Source: Pigmentiphaga humi
Lineage (GTDB): Bacteria; Pseudomonadota; Gammaproteobacteria; Burkholderiales; Burkholderiaceae_B
Assembly (NCBI RefSeq): GCF_900606115.1
Contig: NZ_UWPJ01000010.1
Coordinates: 1-64,000, forward strand
Direction: 5' to 3'
DNA length: 64,000 nt
In this document: positions 19,843 to 29,452 of the stretch, one piece after another
How the letters are laid out: each line of letters begins with the position of its first letter
Position numbering within the stretch: the first letter of the stretch is position 1
The notes under the pieces: model-generated
Told to the model about the DNA's origin: nothing
The model's input: the letters and a program-made list of their open reading frames with translations, nothing else
Databases searched by the model: none
Translations under genes and position numbers: made by a program

Positions 19843-21335
19843 CACTTGGCCTTGCCGTTCATAACGGCGCTGGCGCGCGTCACCGCGTCGTCCAGGCCTT
19901 GTTTGGGCGGCTTGCTGCCGTTCCAGATCGCGTCGAGTTCGTTGTCCATGATCTGGCTGACGCGGTCGTAGTGGTTCAACCGGAAGCCACGGGTGAACTG
20001 CTGCTGCGGACGCGACATCGATTCGATCACGCCCATGGCGCCGGGAATGCTCTTGTAATAGGACACCTCGGAAGCCCGGTAGGAGGCTTCGGTCAGCGGC
20101 AGGAACCCGGACTTTTGGTGCCATTCGGCCGCGACCACCGGCGACGCCAGGTAGGCGATGAAGGTGGCCAGAGCCTTCTGCTCGGCGGTGGCGTGCCCCG
20201 CCAGGGCCCAGAACGCCGAACCGCCGACGAAAGGCGTGGCCGGACGCGTGGCCTCTTCCTCGTAATAAGGCAGCGGCGCGATGCCGTACGAGAACTTGGC
20301 CTTTTCCTGGATCTGCGCCAGTGCGCTGGTGCCGCTGGTCAGGACGGCGCACTGCCCGGAGGCGAACTGCGCATCGGCTTGATCGCGTTCGCTTCGCACC
20401 GGGAACAGCTGGCTGCGCACCCAGCTCATCATGAGCGCCATGTGACGCACGTGCAGCAGGTTGTTGGCCAGCAGCTGCGCGCCGTTGGCGCCGTCCAGCC
20501 CGTTGTTGCGCGTGGCGTAGGCGACGTTGTGCATGGCCGACAGGTTCTCGATGTGTACCCAGGTCTGCCAGCTCGAGGCATAGGGACAGTCGACGCCGTT
20601 CTGGTTCAACGCGATCAGGTGGCCCTGCATCTCGCGCCAGGTGCGCGGCGGCGCGTCCGGGTTCAGCCCGGCGCGCTGGTAGAGATCGCGGTTGTAATAG
20701 TAGACCGGCACGTCGGCCATCCACGGCAGCGCCAGCAGGCGGCCGCGCGCATCGCGCATCGTGCTGGTGGTCTGCGGCAGGAACCAGCGCAGGTCCTTGA
20801 CCGGGTACTTGGCCAGCAGCTCGTACATGGGCAGGATGGCGCCCTGGCGCGCGATGAACTCGGGCGAGCGGTAGTCGGGCAATTCGACCAGGTGCGGCGC
20901 GCGGCGCGCACGCACGGCGGCCAGGCCGTCGTCGATCAGCGCTTCGGGCGACGGCTTGGCCGTGACCTTGACGGTGAAACCATGCCCCTGGTCATTGAAA
21001 CGCTGCACCAGCGAATCGAATTCGCGAGCCTGCTCGGCGTTCATGGTATGCCATACCTGAAGCTCGATCGGTCCGTTCTGCGGCTGCATCGCGGCGGCGG
21101 CTCCCGCCGCGGCCGCTCCTGCCGCCGCCCCCGCAGCGGCCGGCTTCTTCGCCGGCGCCTTGCTGGCCGCAGCCTTGCCGGCCGGCTTCGCCGCGGGCTT
21201 GGCCGTGCTTTTCTTGGCGCCCTGGGCGGCAGCCATGCCCGCGCCCCCAAGAGCCAGCATGCCGGCCGACAGCGCCGACACGCCCCACTTCAACCAGCGC
21301 CCGTTCGGCTGCATCAATCGGTTCTTCAAAGACAT
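19842..21335 (-). CDS. ugpB: UgpB-like sn-glycerol-3-phosphate-binding protein with a low-complexity linker
   Basis: 497-residue periplasmic solute-binding protein of the UgpB family, for glycerol-3-phosphate or glycerophosphodiesters. A signal peptide (to about residue 38, AGMAAAQG) is followed by an unusual Lys/Ala/Pro then Ala/Gly tract at 39-83. The mature domain starts around IELQVWHTMNAEQ and ends with PKQGLDDAVTRASAVM. Typical UgpB is about 435-440 residues, so the tract accounts for most of the excess. I start at ATG 21335 because the signal begins there; a longer frame upstream is shadow. The permease genes ugpA and ugpE and the ATPase ugpC are not adjacent; only ugpQ follows. Confidence 0.85.
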   Translation of the reverse strand: MSLKNRLMQPNGRWLKWGVSALSAGMLALGGAGMAAAQGAKKSTAKPAAKPAGKAAASKAPAKKPAAAGAAAGAAAAGAAAAMQPQNGPIELQVWHTMNAEQAREFDSLVQRFNDQGHGFTVKVTAKPSPEALIDDGLAAVRARRAPHLVELPDYRSPEFIARQGAILPMYELLAKYPVKDLRWFLPQTTSTMRDARGRLLALPWMADVPVYYYNRDLYQRAGLNPDAPPRTWREMQGHLIALNQNGVDCPYASSWQTWVHIENLSAMHNVAYATRNNGLDGANGAQLLANNLLHVRHMALMMSWVRSQLFPVRSERDQADAQFASGQCAVLTSGTSALAQIQEKAKFSYGIAPLPYYEEEATRPATPFVGGSAFWALAGHATAEQKALATFIAYLASPVVAAEWHQKSGFLPLTEASYRASEVSYYKSIPGAMGVIESMSRPQQQFTRGFRLNHYDRVSQIMDNELDAIWNGSKPPKQGLDDAVTRASAVMNGKAK

Positions 21336-21349
21336 GCTCCAGCGGAAAT

Positions 21350-22600
21350 TCACAAAAAGGGAAATTCGACCTGCGGCCGGCGGCCGCAAACGAGATCGGC
21401 CAGCGCCCTGCCCGAGCCGCAGCCCATGGTCCACCCCAGCGTCCCGTGACCGGTGTTGAGGTAGAGATTGGGCAAGCGGGTGCGCCCGATCAGCGGCACG
21501 TTGGACGGCGTGGTCGGACGCAGGCCCGACCAGTATGCAACCCGGTCCAGGCCCAGCGCTCCGGGGAACAGTTCGCCCACGAGCCGCGTCAGGGATTCGC
21601 AGCGCGTGCGGTTCAGAGCGCGCGAATAGCCTGCAAGTTCCGCAGTGCCTGCGACCCTGAGCCGGTCGCCAAGGCGCGAAAATACCACTTTATGCGCGCT
21701 GTCAGTCAGACTCACGGTGGGCGCCCGGGAGGGGTCGGTAACAGGGTATGTCGCGGAGTAGCCCTTGGCCGGATAGACCATGCAGGATACCCCCAGCGGC
21801 CTGACCAGTTCCGGCGTGAAGCTGCCCAGCGCGGCCACGAACACGTCGCCCTGGACGCGGGCGTAGCGCCCATGGGCGTCGATGGTCTCGACCGCCTTGA
21901 CCCAGCCGCCCTCGTCGACCAGGCGGGTGGCCTGCGTGGAAAACTGGAATTCGACCCCGGCCTCGGCGGCCTTGCGCGCCAGCGCGGTGGTGAACAGATA
22001 CACATCGCCGCTTTCGTCGGCAGCCGTGTAGTCGCCGCCGACGATGCGATGGCTTTGCGGAGCCAGTGCGGGCTCCAGCACCACCAGCTCCTCGGTACTG
22101 AGGATTCGCCGGTCCACGCCGTACTCGCGCATCAGGTCGGCGGCCTTTTGCGAGGCGTCGAACTCGGCGGCATCGCGGTAGAAATTGATGATGCCCTTTT
22201 CCAGATGATCGTACCGGATGCCCAGTTCCGCGCGCATCTCCTGCAGGGTCGCACGGCTGTAGGAGGCCATGTTGACCAGCGCGCGGACGTTGCGCGGCAG
22301 GCGGTCGGGCAGGCATTCGCGCAGAAAGGCCAGACACCAGAGCCATTGATGCCAGTCGGCATGCAGGCGGAACAGCAGCGGCGCATCGCTCCGCGTCAAC
22401 CAGCGCGCCAGCTTGAGCGGCGTCCGCGGATTGGCCCAGGGTTCGGCGTAGGAGACCGAGATCTGGCAACCATTGGCGAAACTGGTTTCCTGCGCCGGAC
22501 CGGGCTGTCGATCGATCACCGTGACCTCGTGGCCGGCCTGGCGCAACCACCATGCGCTGGACGTGCCGATGATCCCGCTACCTAGTACGACGACTTTCAT
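21350..22600 (-). CDS. dadA: D-amino acid dehydrogenase small subunit
   Basis: 416-residue FAD-dependent oxidase of the DadA family, which deaminates D-amino acids, mainly D-alanine, to 2-oxo acids at the inner membrane and feeds electrons to the respiratory chain. The dinucleotide site is VVVLGSGIIGTSSAWWLR near the N-terminus, and the family block GCQISVSYAEPWANP follows. The C-terminal GLRPTTPSNVPLIGR and NTGHGTLGWTMGCGSG segments are the second FAD region. Length matches the family (about 432). It lies upstream of ugpB on the same strand with a 14-base gap; no alanine racemase gene is next to it. Confidence 0.93.
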   Translation of the reverse strand: MKVVVLGSGIIGTSSAWWLRQAGHEVTVIDRQPGPAQETSFANGCQISVSYAEPWANPRTPLKLARWLTRSDAPLLFRLHADWHQWLWCLAFLRECLPDRLPRNVRALVNMASYSRATLQEMRAELGIRYDHLEKGIINFYRDAAEFDASQKAADLMREYGVDRRILSTEELVVLEPALAPQSHRIVGGDYTAADESGDVYLFTTALARKAAEAGVEFQFSTQATRLVDEGGWVKAVETIDAHGRYARVQGDVFVAALGSFTPELVRPLGVSCMVYPAKGYSATYPVTDPSRAPTVSLTDSAHKVVFSRLGDRLRVAGTAELAGYSRALNRTRCESLTRLVGELFPGALGLDRVAYWSGLRPTTPSNVPLIGRTRLPNLYLNTGHGTLGWTMGCGSGRALADLVCGRRPQVEFPFL

Positions 22601-22721
22601 CCTGGCTCCTCTGATGCGGCGCGGCGATGCGCCGCGGGCCGCCCCGGCCGGCGGCGCAAAGCTGTAAGTGTATCGCTGCTGCGGCCCCGGGCACGGACGG
22701 CCGCGGCGGGCCTTCGCGGCG

Positions 22722-23939
22722 TCACCCCGCAGGCTTGAGCGGCGCGGCCGGATCTGCCGAGGCCGTGCGGTCCGGCGATTGTCCGGCCTGCATGAGCTTG
22801 CGCGCCGTCATCTGGTCCACCGGCGAATTGACCGATTCGATCACGCGAAGTTGCGCGCCCTCGAAATGCAGGACCGAAAAGCCATTGCCGCGGCTGGCGG
22901 GACGCACGACGCTGTCGTAGCCGGGCCGCCACAGGCCGGTGATCTGCAGGCGCGCATCCCCCTGGTCGGACCAAAACCACGGCACGGCCGCATAGGGCTG
23001 CGGTTCGCCGCACAGTCGCGCGGCCAGGGTCCTGGCCTGGTCGTTGGCGTTCTGCACCGACTCCAGGCGCAGCGGCTGCGGCCACGCGGGATGGGGGAAC
23101 GAGGTGCAATCGCCGATGGCCGAAACGGCGGGATCGGCCGTGGCCATGGTCGCGTCCACGACGATGCCGTCGCGGCAATCCAGGCCGGCGGCGCGGGCCA
23201 GCTCCACGTCGGGCTGCGCTCCCAGTCCCGCGACGACGAGATCGACGGGCAGGGGCTCGCCGCGCACGACGACCGCCACCGCGCGTCCGTCGGCCACTTC
23301 CAGGCCGTCCACCCGAGTATCGAGACGGATGTCGGTGCCGGCCTTGCGGTGGGTCTCCAGCAGGAAGGCGGAAATCTCGGGTGAGACCGAGCGCGCGAGC
23401 AGGCGCGGCATGGCCTCGAATACCACGACTTCCTTGCCCAGCTGCCGCGCCGTGGCGGCGATCTCCAGGCCGATGAAGCCGCCGCCCAGCACCGCCACCC
23501 TGCCGGCTGCCGGCAGCGCTTCGCGCAAGGCCTGCGCCTGGGCATAGGTGCGCAGGTAGTGCACACCCGGCGTGTCGGCCGGCACGCCGGGCAGCTCGCG
23601 CGCCGTCGCGCCGGTGGCCAGCACCAGGTGGTCGTAGGCAAGCGTGCCGCTGCCCTGCACCGCCGACACCTCGAGCGCCTTGCGGGCGCGGTCGATGGCG
23701 CGCACGCGGGTGCCGAGCCGCAGTTCGATGCCGGCCTGCTCGTAGAAGGAAGCGGCTTTCAACTCGGGCAGCGCCGCCTCCGGATCCTTGATCAATGTCT
23801 TGGACAGGGGCGGACGATGATAGGGAATGTGCGGTTCATCGCTGACCAGCACGATCTGGCCGGCATACTGCTTTTCGACCAGGGAGGCGGCCAGTTGCGC
23901 GGCGGCGTGTCCGCCGCCCACGATCACGAGTCGGGTCAT
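22722..23939 (-). CDS. FAD-dependent ferredoxin/rubredoxin-type reductase
   Basis: 405-residue pyridine-nucleotide-disulfide oxidoreductase. It has an N-terminal FAD site (VIVGGGHAAAQLAASL), the IPYHRPPLSK block, a central NAD site (VAVLGGGFIGLEIAATARQLG) and the SAIGDCTSFPHP FAD-contact motif, with a C-terminal reductase domain (WFWSDQGDARLQI). This layout is that of BphA4/putidaredoxin-reductase type enzymes, which pass electrons from NADH to a ferredoxin that serves an oxygenase. No ferredoxin or oxygenase is adjacent. The neighbouring 2Fe-2S flavin reductase at 25265-26311 might be related but could act alone. Confidence 0.85.
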   Translation of the reverse strand: MTRLVIVGGGHAAAQLAASLVEKQYAGQIVLVSDEPHIPYHRPPLSKTLIKDPEAALPELKAASFYEQAGIELRLGTRVRAIDRARKALEVSAVQGSGTLAYDHLVLATGATARELPGVPADTPGVHYLRTYAQAQALREALPAAGRVAVLGGGFIGLEIAATARQLGKEVVVFEAMPRLLARSVSPEISAFLLETHRKAGTDIRLDTRVDGLEVADGRAVAVVVRGEPLPVDLVVAGLGAQPDVELARAAGLDCRDGIVVDATMATADPAVSAIGDCTSFPHPAWPQPLRLESVQNANDQARTLAARLCGEPQPYAAVPWFWSDQGDARLQITGLWRPGYDSVVRPASRGNGFSVLHFEGAQLRVIESVNSPVDQMTARKLMQAGQSPDRTASADPAAPLKPAG

Positions 23940-24004
23940 GGGTTCTCTCCAGGGGGCCGTGGCGGCCCTCGCCGGGCCGCCGCCGGCAGCCCGGCTTGGA
24001 TGGC

Positions 24005-25195
<1,191 letters not shown>

Positions 25196-25264
25196 GACTC
25201 AAACTCCTTGCGTGCCCGGGGGGCGAAAAATGGAAGACCCGCCGAGGCGGCGGGTCGATGAACA

Positions 25265-26311
25265 TTACACGGTGTTGCGGGCGATGTCTGCCTCGGACGT
25301 GAAAGAATCCGCATAAAACTCGTCCTCCGGCAACCCGCAGTGCTGCACGAAGTCGCGTTGTGCCGATTCCACCACGATGGGCGCGCCGCAGGCATAGACC
25401 TGGTAGCCGGACAGGTCGGGCAGGTCTTCCATCACCGCGCGGTGTACGAAGCCCGTGCGCCCGCTCCAGGCGTCTTCGGGCAAGGCGTCGGACACGACCG
25501 GTACGTAATGGAAATCGGGCACGCTCCCGGCCCAGGCGAGCGCGGCCTCGTCGAGATAGAGGTCGCGCGGGCGGCGTCCGCCCCAGTACAGGCGCACCGG
25601 GCGGCGGATATCCTGGCGGATCATGTGCTCCACCATCGCGCGGATCGGCGCGAAGCCGGTGCCGCTGGCCACCATGACGATGGGCTTGTGGCTGTCCTCG
25701 CGCAGGAAGAACGAACCGAACGGCCCCTCGAAGCGCAGGATGTCGCGCTCCTTGAGCCGGGTCGCGCCCGCGCCGAAGACGTGGTCGGTGAAAGCGCCGC
25801 CGGGCAGATGGCGGACGTGCAGCACCAGGCTGCCTTCCTCGTGCGGCGCATTGGCCATGGAATAGGAACGGCGGCGGCCGTCCTTCATGATGATCTCGAC
25901 GTATTGGCCGGCGTTGAAGCGCAGCTGCTCGGTGGCGGGCAATTGCAGGCGCAGGATGCGCACGTCGGGCGCCGCCTCGGTAATGGACTGCACCCGGCAA
26001 GGCATCTTGCGGATGGGGATGTCGCCGATGCCGGCGACTTCGCGCGCCTCGATGGTCAGGTCGGTCTGCGGCCGCGCCACACAGAACAGCGTCAGGCCGG
26101 CCTCGATCTCTTCCGGCGTGAGGGTCTGGGCCTGGTGCGGCCCGAGCTCGACGCTCCCCTCGACCAGCCGGCCCTTGCACGACGAACATGCGCCATTCTT
26201 GCAGCTATAGGGCAACATAACGCCTGCGTGCAGCGCGGCGTCGAGCACGGTCTGGCCTTCCTGGACCGAGAACTGGTGCCCGCTGGGCAGAACGGTGACC
26301 TGATGACTCAT
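25265..26311 (-). CDS. 2Fe-2S/FAD/NAD oxidoreductase, CDP-6-deoxyglucoseen reductase-like
   Basis: 348-residue electron-transfer protein. A plant-type 2Fe-2S ferredoxin domain comes first, with CKNGACSSCKG and a distal Cys in TLFCVARPQ. A flavodoxin-reductase-type FAD domain follows with RSYSMANAPHEEG and an NAD domain with VASGTGFAPIRAMVEH and the C-terminal YACGAPIVVESAQRDF. This order fits AscD/E3-type enzymes and also phenol hydroxylase or oxygenase reductases. The start ATG 26311 is preferred over the longer frame at 26356 because the 2Fe-2S domain begins there and AGGAT lies upstream. The partner enzyme is not adjacent. Confidence 0.85.
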   Translation of the reverse strand: MSHQVTVLPSGHQFSVQEGQTVLDAALHAGVMLPYSCKNGACSSCKGRLVEGSVELGPHQAQTLTPEEIEAGLTLFCVARPQTDLTIEAREVAGIGDIPIRKMPCRVQSITEAAPDVRILRLQLPATEQLRFNAGQYVEIIMKDGRRRSYSMANAPHEEGSLVLHVRHLPGGAFTDHVFGAGATRLKERDILRFEGPFGSFFLREDSHKPIVMVASGTGFAPIRAMVEHMIRQDIRRPVRLYWGGRRPRDLYLDEAALAWAGSVPDFHYVPVVSDALPEDAWSGRTGFVHRAVMEDLPDLSGYQVYACGAPIVVESAQRDFVQHCGLPEDEFYADSFTSEADIARNTV

Positions 26312-26343
26312 CACCTGGATCCTATGAAAACGGTGGAAATTCG

Positions 26344-27411
26344 ATGAATGATGCACAGCCCGCGCGCGCTGCCCGCCTCGGCCGTCCGCGCCTGCTGATC
26401 GTGGGCTGCGGCGATGCGGGCACGCGCGTGCTGGAGCGTCTGGCCGGCCGCAAGCGGGTGTTCGCGCTGACCTCCAGCCCGGAGCGCCTGGCCGAACTGC
26501 GGGCCGCCGGCGCGGTGCCGCTGCTGGGAGACCTCGACCGGCCGGGCCAGTTGCGGCGCCTGCGCGGGCTGGCTGCCGCCGTCCTCATGCTGGCCCCGCC
26601 GGCCACCCAGGGCGAAGGCGATCCGCGCTCGCGGCGGCTGGCGGCGGTACTGCGGCGGCCATCCCGCCAGGCGCATGCTGCGCCGCCCGGTGAAGGCCGC
26701 GGCGCGCGCGGCCGCCGGCAAGCCCTCATTGTAGCCAAACGGCGCCGCGACGCCCCGCGCGGGACCGTCCCTGCGCTGACGGTGGTCTATGCCAGCACCA
26801 CCGGCGTCTACGGCGATGCGCGAGGGCGCCGGCTGGCCGAGACGGCCCCGGCGCGCCCGGTCTCGGCGCGCGGCCGCCGGCGCGTGGCGGCCGAAGCGGC
26901 GTGGCGGGCACCGGCGCGCGCGCGGGCCCGCCAGGCCTGGCTCGGCCTGGCGCCCTGGCGCGCCACCGTGCTGCGCATTCCCGGCATCTACGGCCGCGAC
27001 CGGCTGCCGCTGGAACGGCTGCGCGCGGGCCTGCCGCGCCTGGCGCCGGGCGAGGACGTCTATACCAACCACATCGAGATCGGCGATCTGGCGCGCGCGC
27101 TCGAAACCGCGCTCTATCGCGGCCGGCCGCAGCGCATCGTCCATGCCGCCGACGGCCAGGACCTCAAAATGGGCGACTATTTCGATGCGGTCGCCGATGC
27201 CGCCGGCCTGCCGCGCCCGCCGCGCCTGTCCGCCGCGCAGGTTCGCGCCGCCGTCAGCCCTGCCATGTGGTCTTTCATGCAGGAGTCGCGCAGGCTGGAC
27301 AATCGCCGCCTCCTGGCCGAACTTCGCGTGCGCTTGCGCCATCCTTCGGTGGGCGACGCGCTGGCGGAATGGTATCGCCCGGCAGCGGCCGAGGCCTCCC
27401 GCGCACGCTGA
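26344..27411 (+). CDS. YeeZ-like SDR-family oxidoreductase with an Arg-rich insert
   Basis: 355-residue atypical extended short-chain dehydrogenase. The NAD site is LLIVGCGDAGTRVLERL (about 18-33), YASTTGVYGD (149-158) matches the strand after beta-5 of YeeZ-type proteins, and RIPGIYGRDR and YTNHIEIGDLA are also typical. Residues 96-145 are an Arg/Ala/Gly-rich segment that homologues would not be expected to have at this length. The segment is in frame and GC-rich, so it may be a tolerated insertion or a drift region. The substrate is not known. It is divergent from the 2Fe-2S reductase and converges with the LysR gene. Confidence 0.75.
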   Translation: MNDAQPARAARLGRPRLLIVGCGDAGTRVLERLAGRKRVFALTSSPERLAELRAAGAVPLLGDLDRPGQLRRLRGLAAAVLMLAPPATQGEGDPRSRRLAAVLRRPSRQAHAAPPGEGRGARGRRQALIVAKRRRDAPRGTVPALTVVYASTTGVYGDARGRRLAETAPARPVSARGRRRVAAEAAWRAPARARARQAWLGLAPWRATVLRIPGIYGRDRLPLERLRAGLPRLAPGEDVYTNHIEIGDLARALETALYRGRPQRIVHAADGQDLKMGDYFDAVADAAGLPRPPRLSAAQVRAAVSPAMWSFMQESRRLDNRRLLAELRVRLRHPSVGDALAEWYRPAAAEASRAR

Positions 27412-27433
27412 ATCCCCGGCCCGTCCGGCGCGC

Positions 27434-28333
27434 TCACCGCGCAGCCGCGATGCGCGCCTCGTGCTCGCGTCCCTGCGACTGCAGCCAGGCATTCAGCGCC
27501 TCCAGCGCAGGGTCGTCCGCCCGATGGCGCTCGCGCACGAAGAAATAGTCGTCGGCCGGCGCCAGCACGTCGGGAAACAGCGCTTCCAGGCGGCCGGCCT
27601 CCAGCTCCTCCTGCATCAGGTAGCGCGGTCCCATCGCCACGCCCAGGCCGTCCAGCGCGGCCTCGACCGCCAGATAGGTATGGTCGAAGCCGAGCCGGGC
27701 CTGCGGCTGCAGGTGCGGCGCGCCGGCCACGGCCAGCCAGCGCTGCCAGTCGTCCGGCCGCATGTCGGCGGTCAGCCAGGTCTGCTGCGCCAGCTCCTCG
27801 AAACAGGCCGGCCTCGCCCGTCCGCCGCGCGCCCACAACGGCGTCACGGCCTCCTTCATGAAGGCGGTCTCGATCAGATCGGGCTCGCCGCTGCGGCCGC
27901 GCCGGATCGCCGCATCGACCCCGCCCGGCAGCGCGTGCGCGCGGTCGCGCCGATTGTTGAGCTGGATCTCGATGTGGGGATGCAGGCGCAGGAAACCGGT
28001 TAGCCGGGGCAGCAGCCAATGCAGCGTCATGGTGGGCGGCGCGCTGATCACCAGCTTGCGGCCGGTCTCGGGGCACGCGCGTTCGACCGCGCCCGCGAGG
28101 CGATCGAAGAGATCGCGCAGGTCGCCGGCCAGCACCCGGCCGGCCGCGGTGGGTTCGAGCTGGCGGCCGCGCCGCTCGAATAGCGCCGCGCCCAGCCAGC
28201 GCTCCAGATTCAATACCTGCTTGCTGACGGCGCCGTGCGATACGCACAGCTCCTCGGCCGCCCGCACCACGCTGCCCAGGCGCGCGACGGCCTCGAAGGC
28301 TTTCAGGCTGTTCAAGGGCGGCAGGCGGCGCAT
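27434..28333 (-). CDS. LysR-family regulator, GcvA-like
   Basis: 299-residue LysR-type regulator. The N-terminal winged helix-turn-helix reads LNSLKAFEAVARLGS and AAEELCVSHGAVSKQVLNLE, closest to the GcvA subfamily (the LPPLNSLKAFEA opening is characteristic). The rest is the periplasmic-binding-like effector domain (VISAPPTMTLHWLLPRL). It is divergent from the Bug/PrpD/PrpF operon, sharing a 141-base gap, so it is the likely regulator of that operon. Confidence 0.9.
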   Translation of the reverse strand: MRRLPPLNSLKAFEAVARLGSVVRAAEELCVSHGAVSKQVLNLERWLGAALFERRGRQLEPTAAGRVLAGDLRDLFDRLAGAVERACPETGRKLVISAPPTMTLHWLLPRLTGFLRLHPHIEIQLNNRRDRAHALPGGVDAAIRRGRSGEPDLIETAFMKEAVTPLWARGGRARPACFEELAQQTWLTADMRPDDWQRWLAVAGAPHLQPQARLGFDHTYLAVEAALDGLGVAMGPRYLMQEELEAGRLEALFPDVLAPADDYFFVRERHRADDPALEALNAWLQSQGREHEARIAAAR

Positions 28334-28474
28334 ACATGTTCCTTTTTCTCACATCATAGCCGACATCAATTCCATGGACCGCATCAACGATGCGTTCCTA
28401 GAATGCGCCCTATCCGGCTGAAACCGGGACCGAAGCCTAGAAAAAAACTCACATTTCATTCATTGGAGACGAGG
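28334..28474. promoter_or_regulatory. Divergent promoter region of LysR gene and Bug/PrpD/PrpF operon
   Basis: This 141-base gap is AT-richer than its surroundings. It includes A/T tracts at 28349-28357 and 28440-28456 and the GGAGACGAGG ribosome site just before ATG 28475. LysR sites of the T-N11-A kind are expected here but no single one stands out. Confidence 0.5.
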
Positions 28475-29452
28475 ATGCGCATGCACTCCCTGGCCTGGGC
28501 GCTGACGACGCTCGGCATGTTCAACGCGATACCGGCCGCGCAAGCCGCCGACACCTATCCGAACCGGCCGATCAGGCTGGTCGTTCCTTTCGAACCCGGC
28601 GGCAGCACCGACCTCACCGCCCGCATCGTCGCCCAGGCGCTGGGCGACAAGCTGGGCCAGAGCGTGATCGTCGAGAACAAGGGCGGCGCGGGCGGCAATA
28701 TCGGCACCGCGGCGGTGGTCGAAGCCAAGCCGGACGGCTATACCCTGGTCTGGGCCAACGTGGCGCCCGTCGCCATCAATACCCACCTGTACGCGAAGAT
28801 GTCCTACGACCCGGACAAGGATCTCGCGCCCATCGGGCTGGCGACCGTGTTCCCCAACGTGCTGGTGGTCAAGTCCTCGTTCCCGGCCTCGACGCTGCAG
28901 GAATTCGTCTCCCAGTCCAAGACCCGGTTCGACAAGCTGACCTATGGCTCGGCCGGCAACGGCAGCTCCACGCACCTGGCGGCCGAATGGCTCAACACCG
29001 AACTGGGCACGAGCTGGCTGCACGTGCCCTACAAAGGCGGCGGCCCGGCGCTGATGGCGGTGGTAGGCGGCCAGGTGGACATGTATTTCAGCAGCGTCCC
29101 CGCCGCCATTCCCTATCTGAAGAACGGCACGCTCAAGGCGCTGGGCGTCACCAGCAAGGGCCGCACCGAAACGCTGCCCGACGTGCAGCCCATCTCCAGC
29201 GCGAACCTGCCGGACTACGAGGCGCTGAACTGGAACGGCCTGATGGCGCCCGCCGCCACGCCTGCCGCCATTCTCGACAAGCTCAACGCCGAGCTGCGCA
29301 GCGTGCTCGAATCGCCCGACGTGCGCCAGCGCATGCTGGCCCAGGGGGCCGACCCGTCGCCGATGACGCGCCAGGAGTTCGCCGACTACATCCGCTCCGA
29401 GAGCGCGAAGTGGGGGAAAATCGTCAAAACCGCCAAAGCACAGATCCAATGA
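28475..29452 (+). CDS. Bug-family (TctC) tripartite tricarboxylate-type solute-binding protein
   Basis: 325-residue periplasmic binding protein. The signal peptide ends at PAAQAA, and the mature part begins with DTYPNRPIRLVVPFEPGGSTD. The PGGSTD, GGAGGNIGT and GKPDGYTL-type blocks (here EAKPDGYTL) are Bug hallmarks. The large family in Bordetella binds carboxylates and amides; the ligand here is unknown. The stop overlaps the start of the PrpD-like gene (ATGA). No TctA or TctB membrane genes are close, which is common for orphan Bug proteins. Confidence 0.93.
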   Translation: MRMHSLAWALTTLGMFNAIPAAQAADTYPNRPIRLVVPFEPGGSTDLTARIVAQALGDKLGQSVIVENKGGAGGNIGTAAVVEAKPDGYTLVWANVAPVAINTHLYAKMSYDPDKDLAPIGLATVFPNVLVVKSSFPASTLQEFVSQSKTRFDKLTYGSAGNGSSTHLAAEWLNTELGTSWLHVPYKGGGPALMAVVGGQVDMYFSSVPAAIPYLKNGTLKALGVTSKGRTETLPDVQPISSANLPDYEALNWNGLMAPAATPAAILDKLNAELRSVLESPDVRQRMLAQGADPSPMTRQEFADYIRSESAKWGKIVKTAKAQIQ

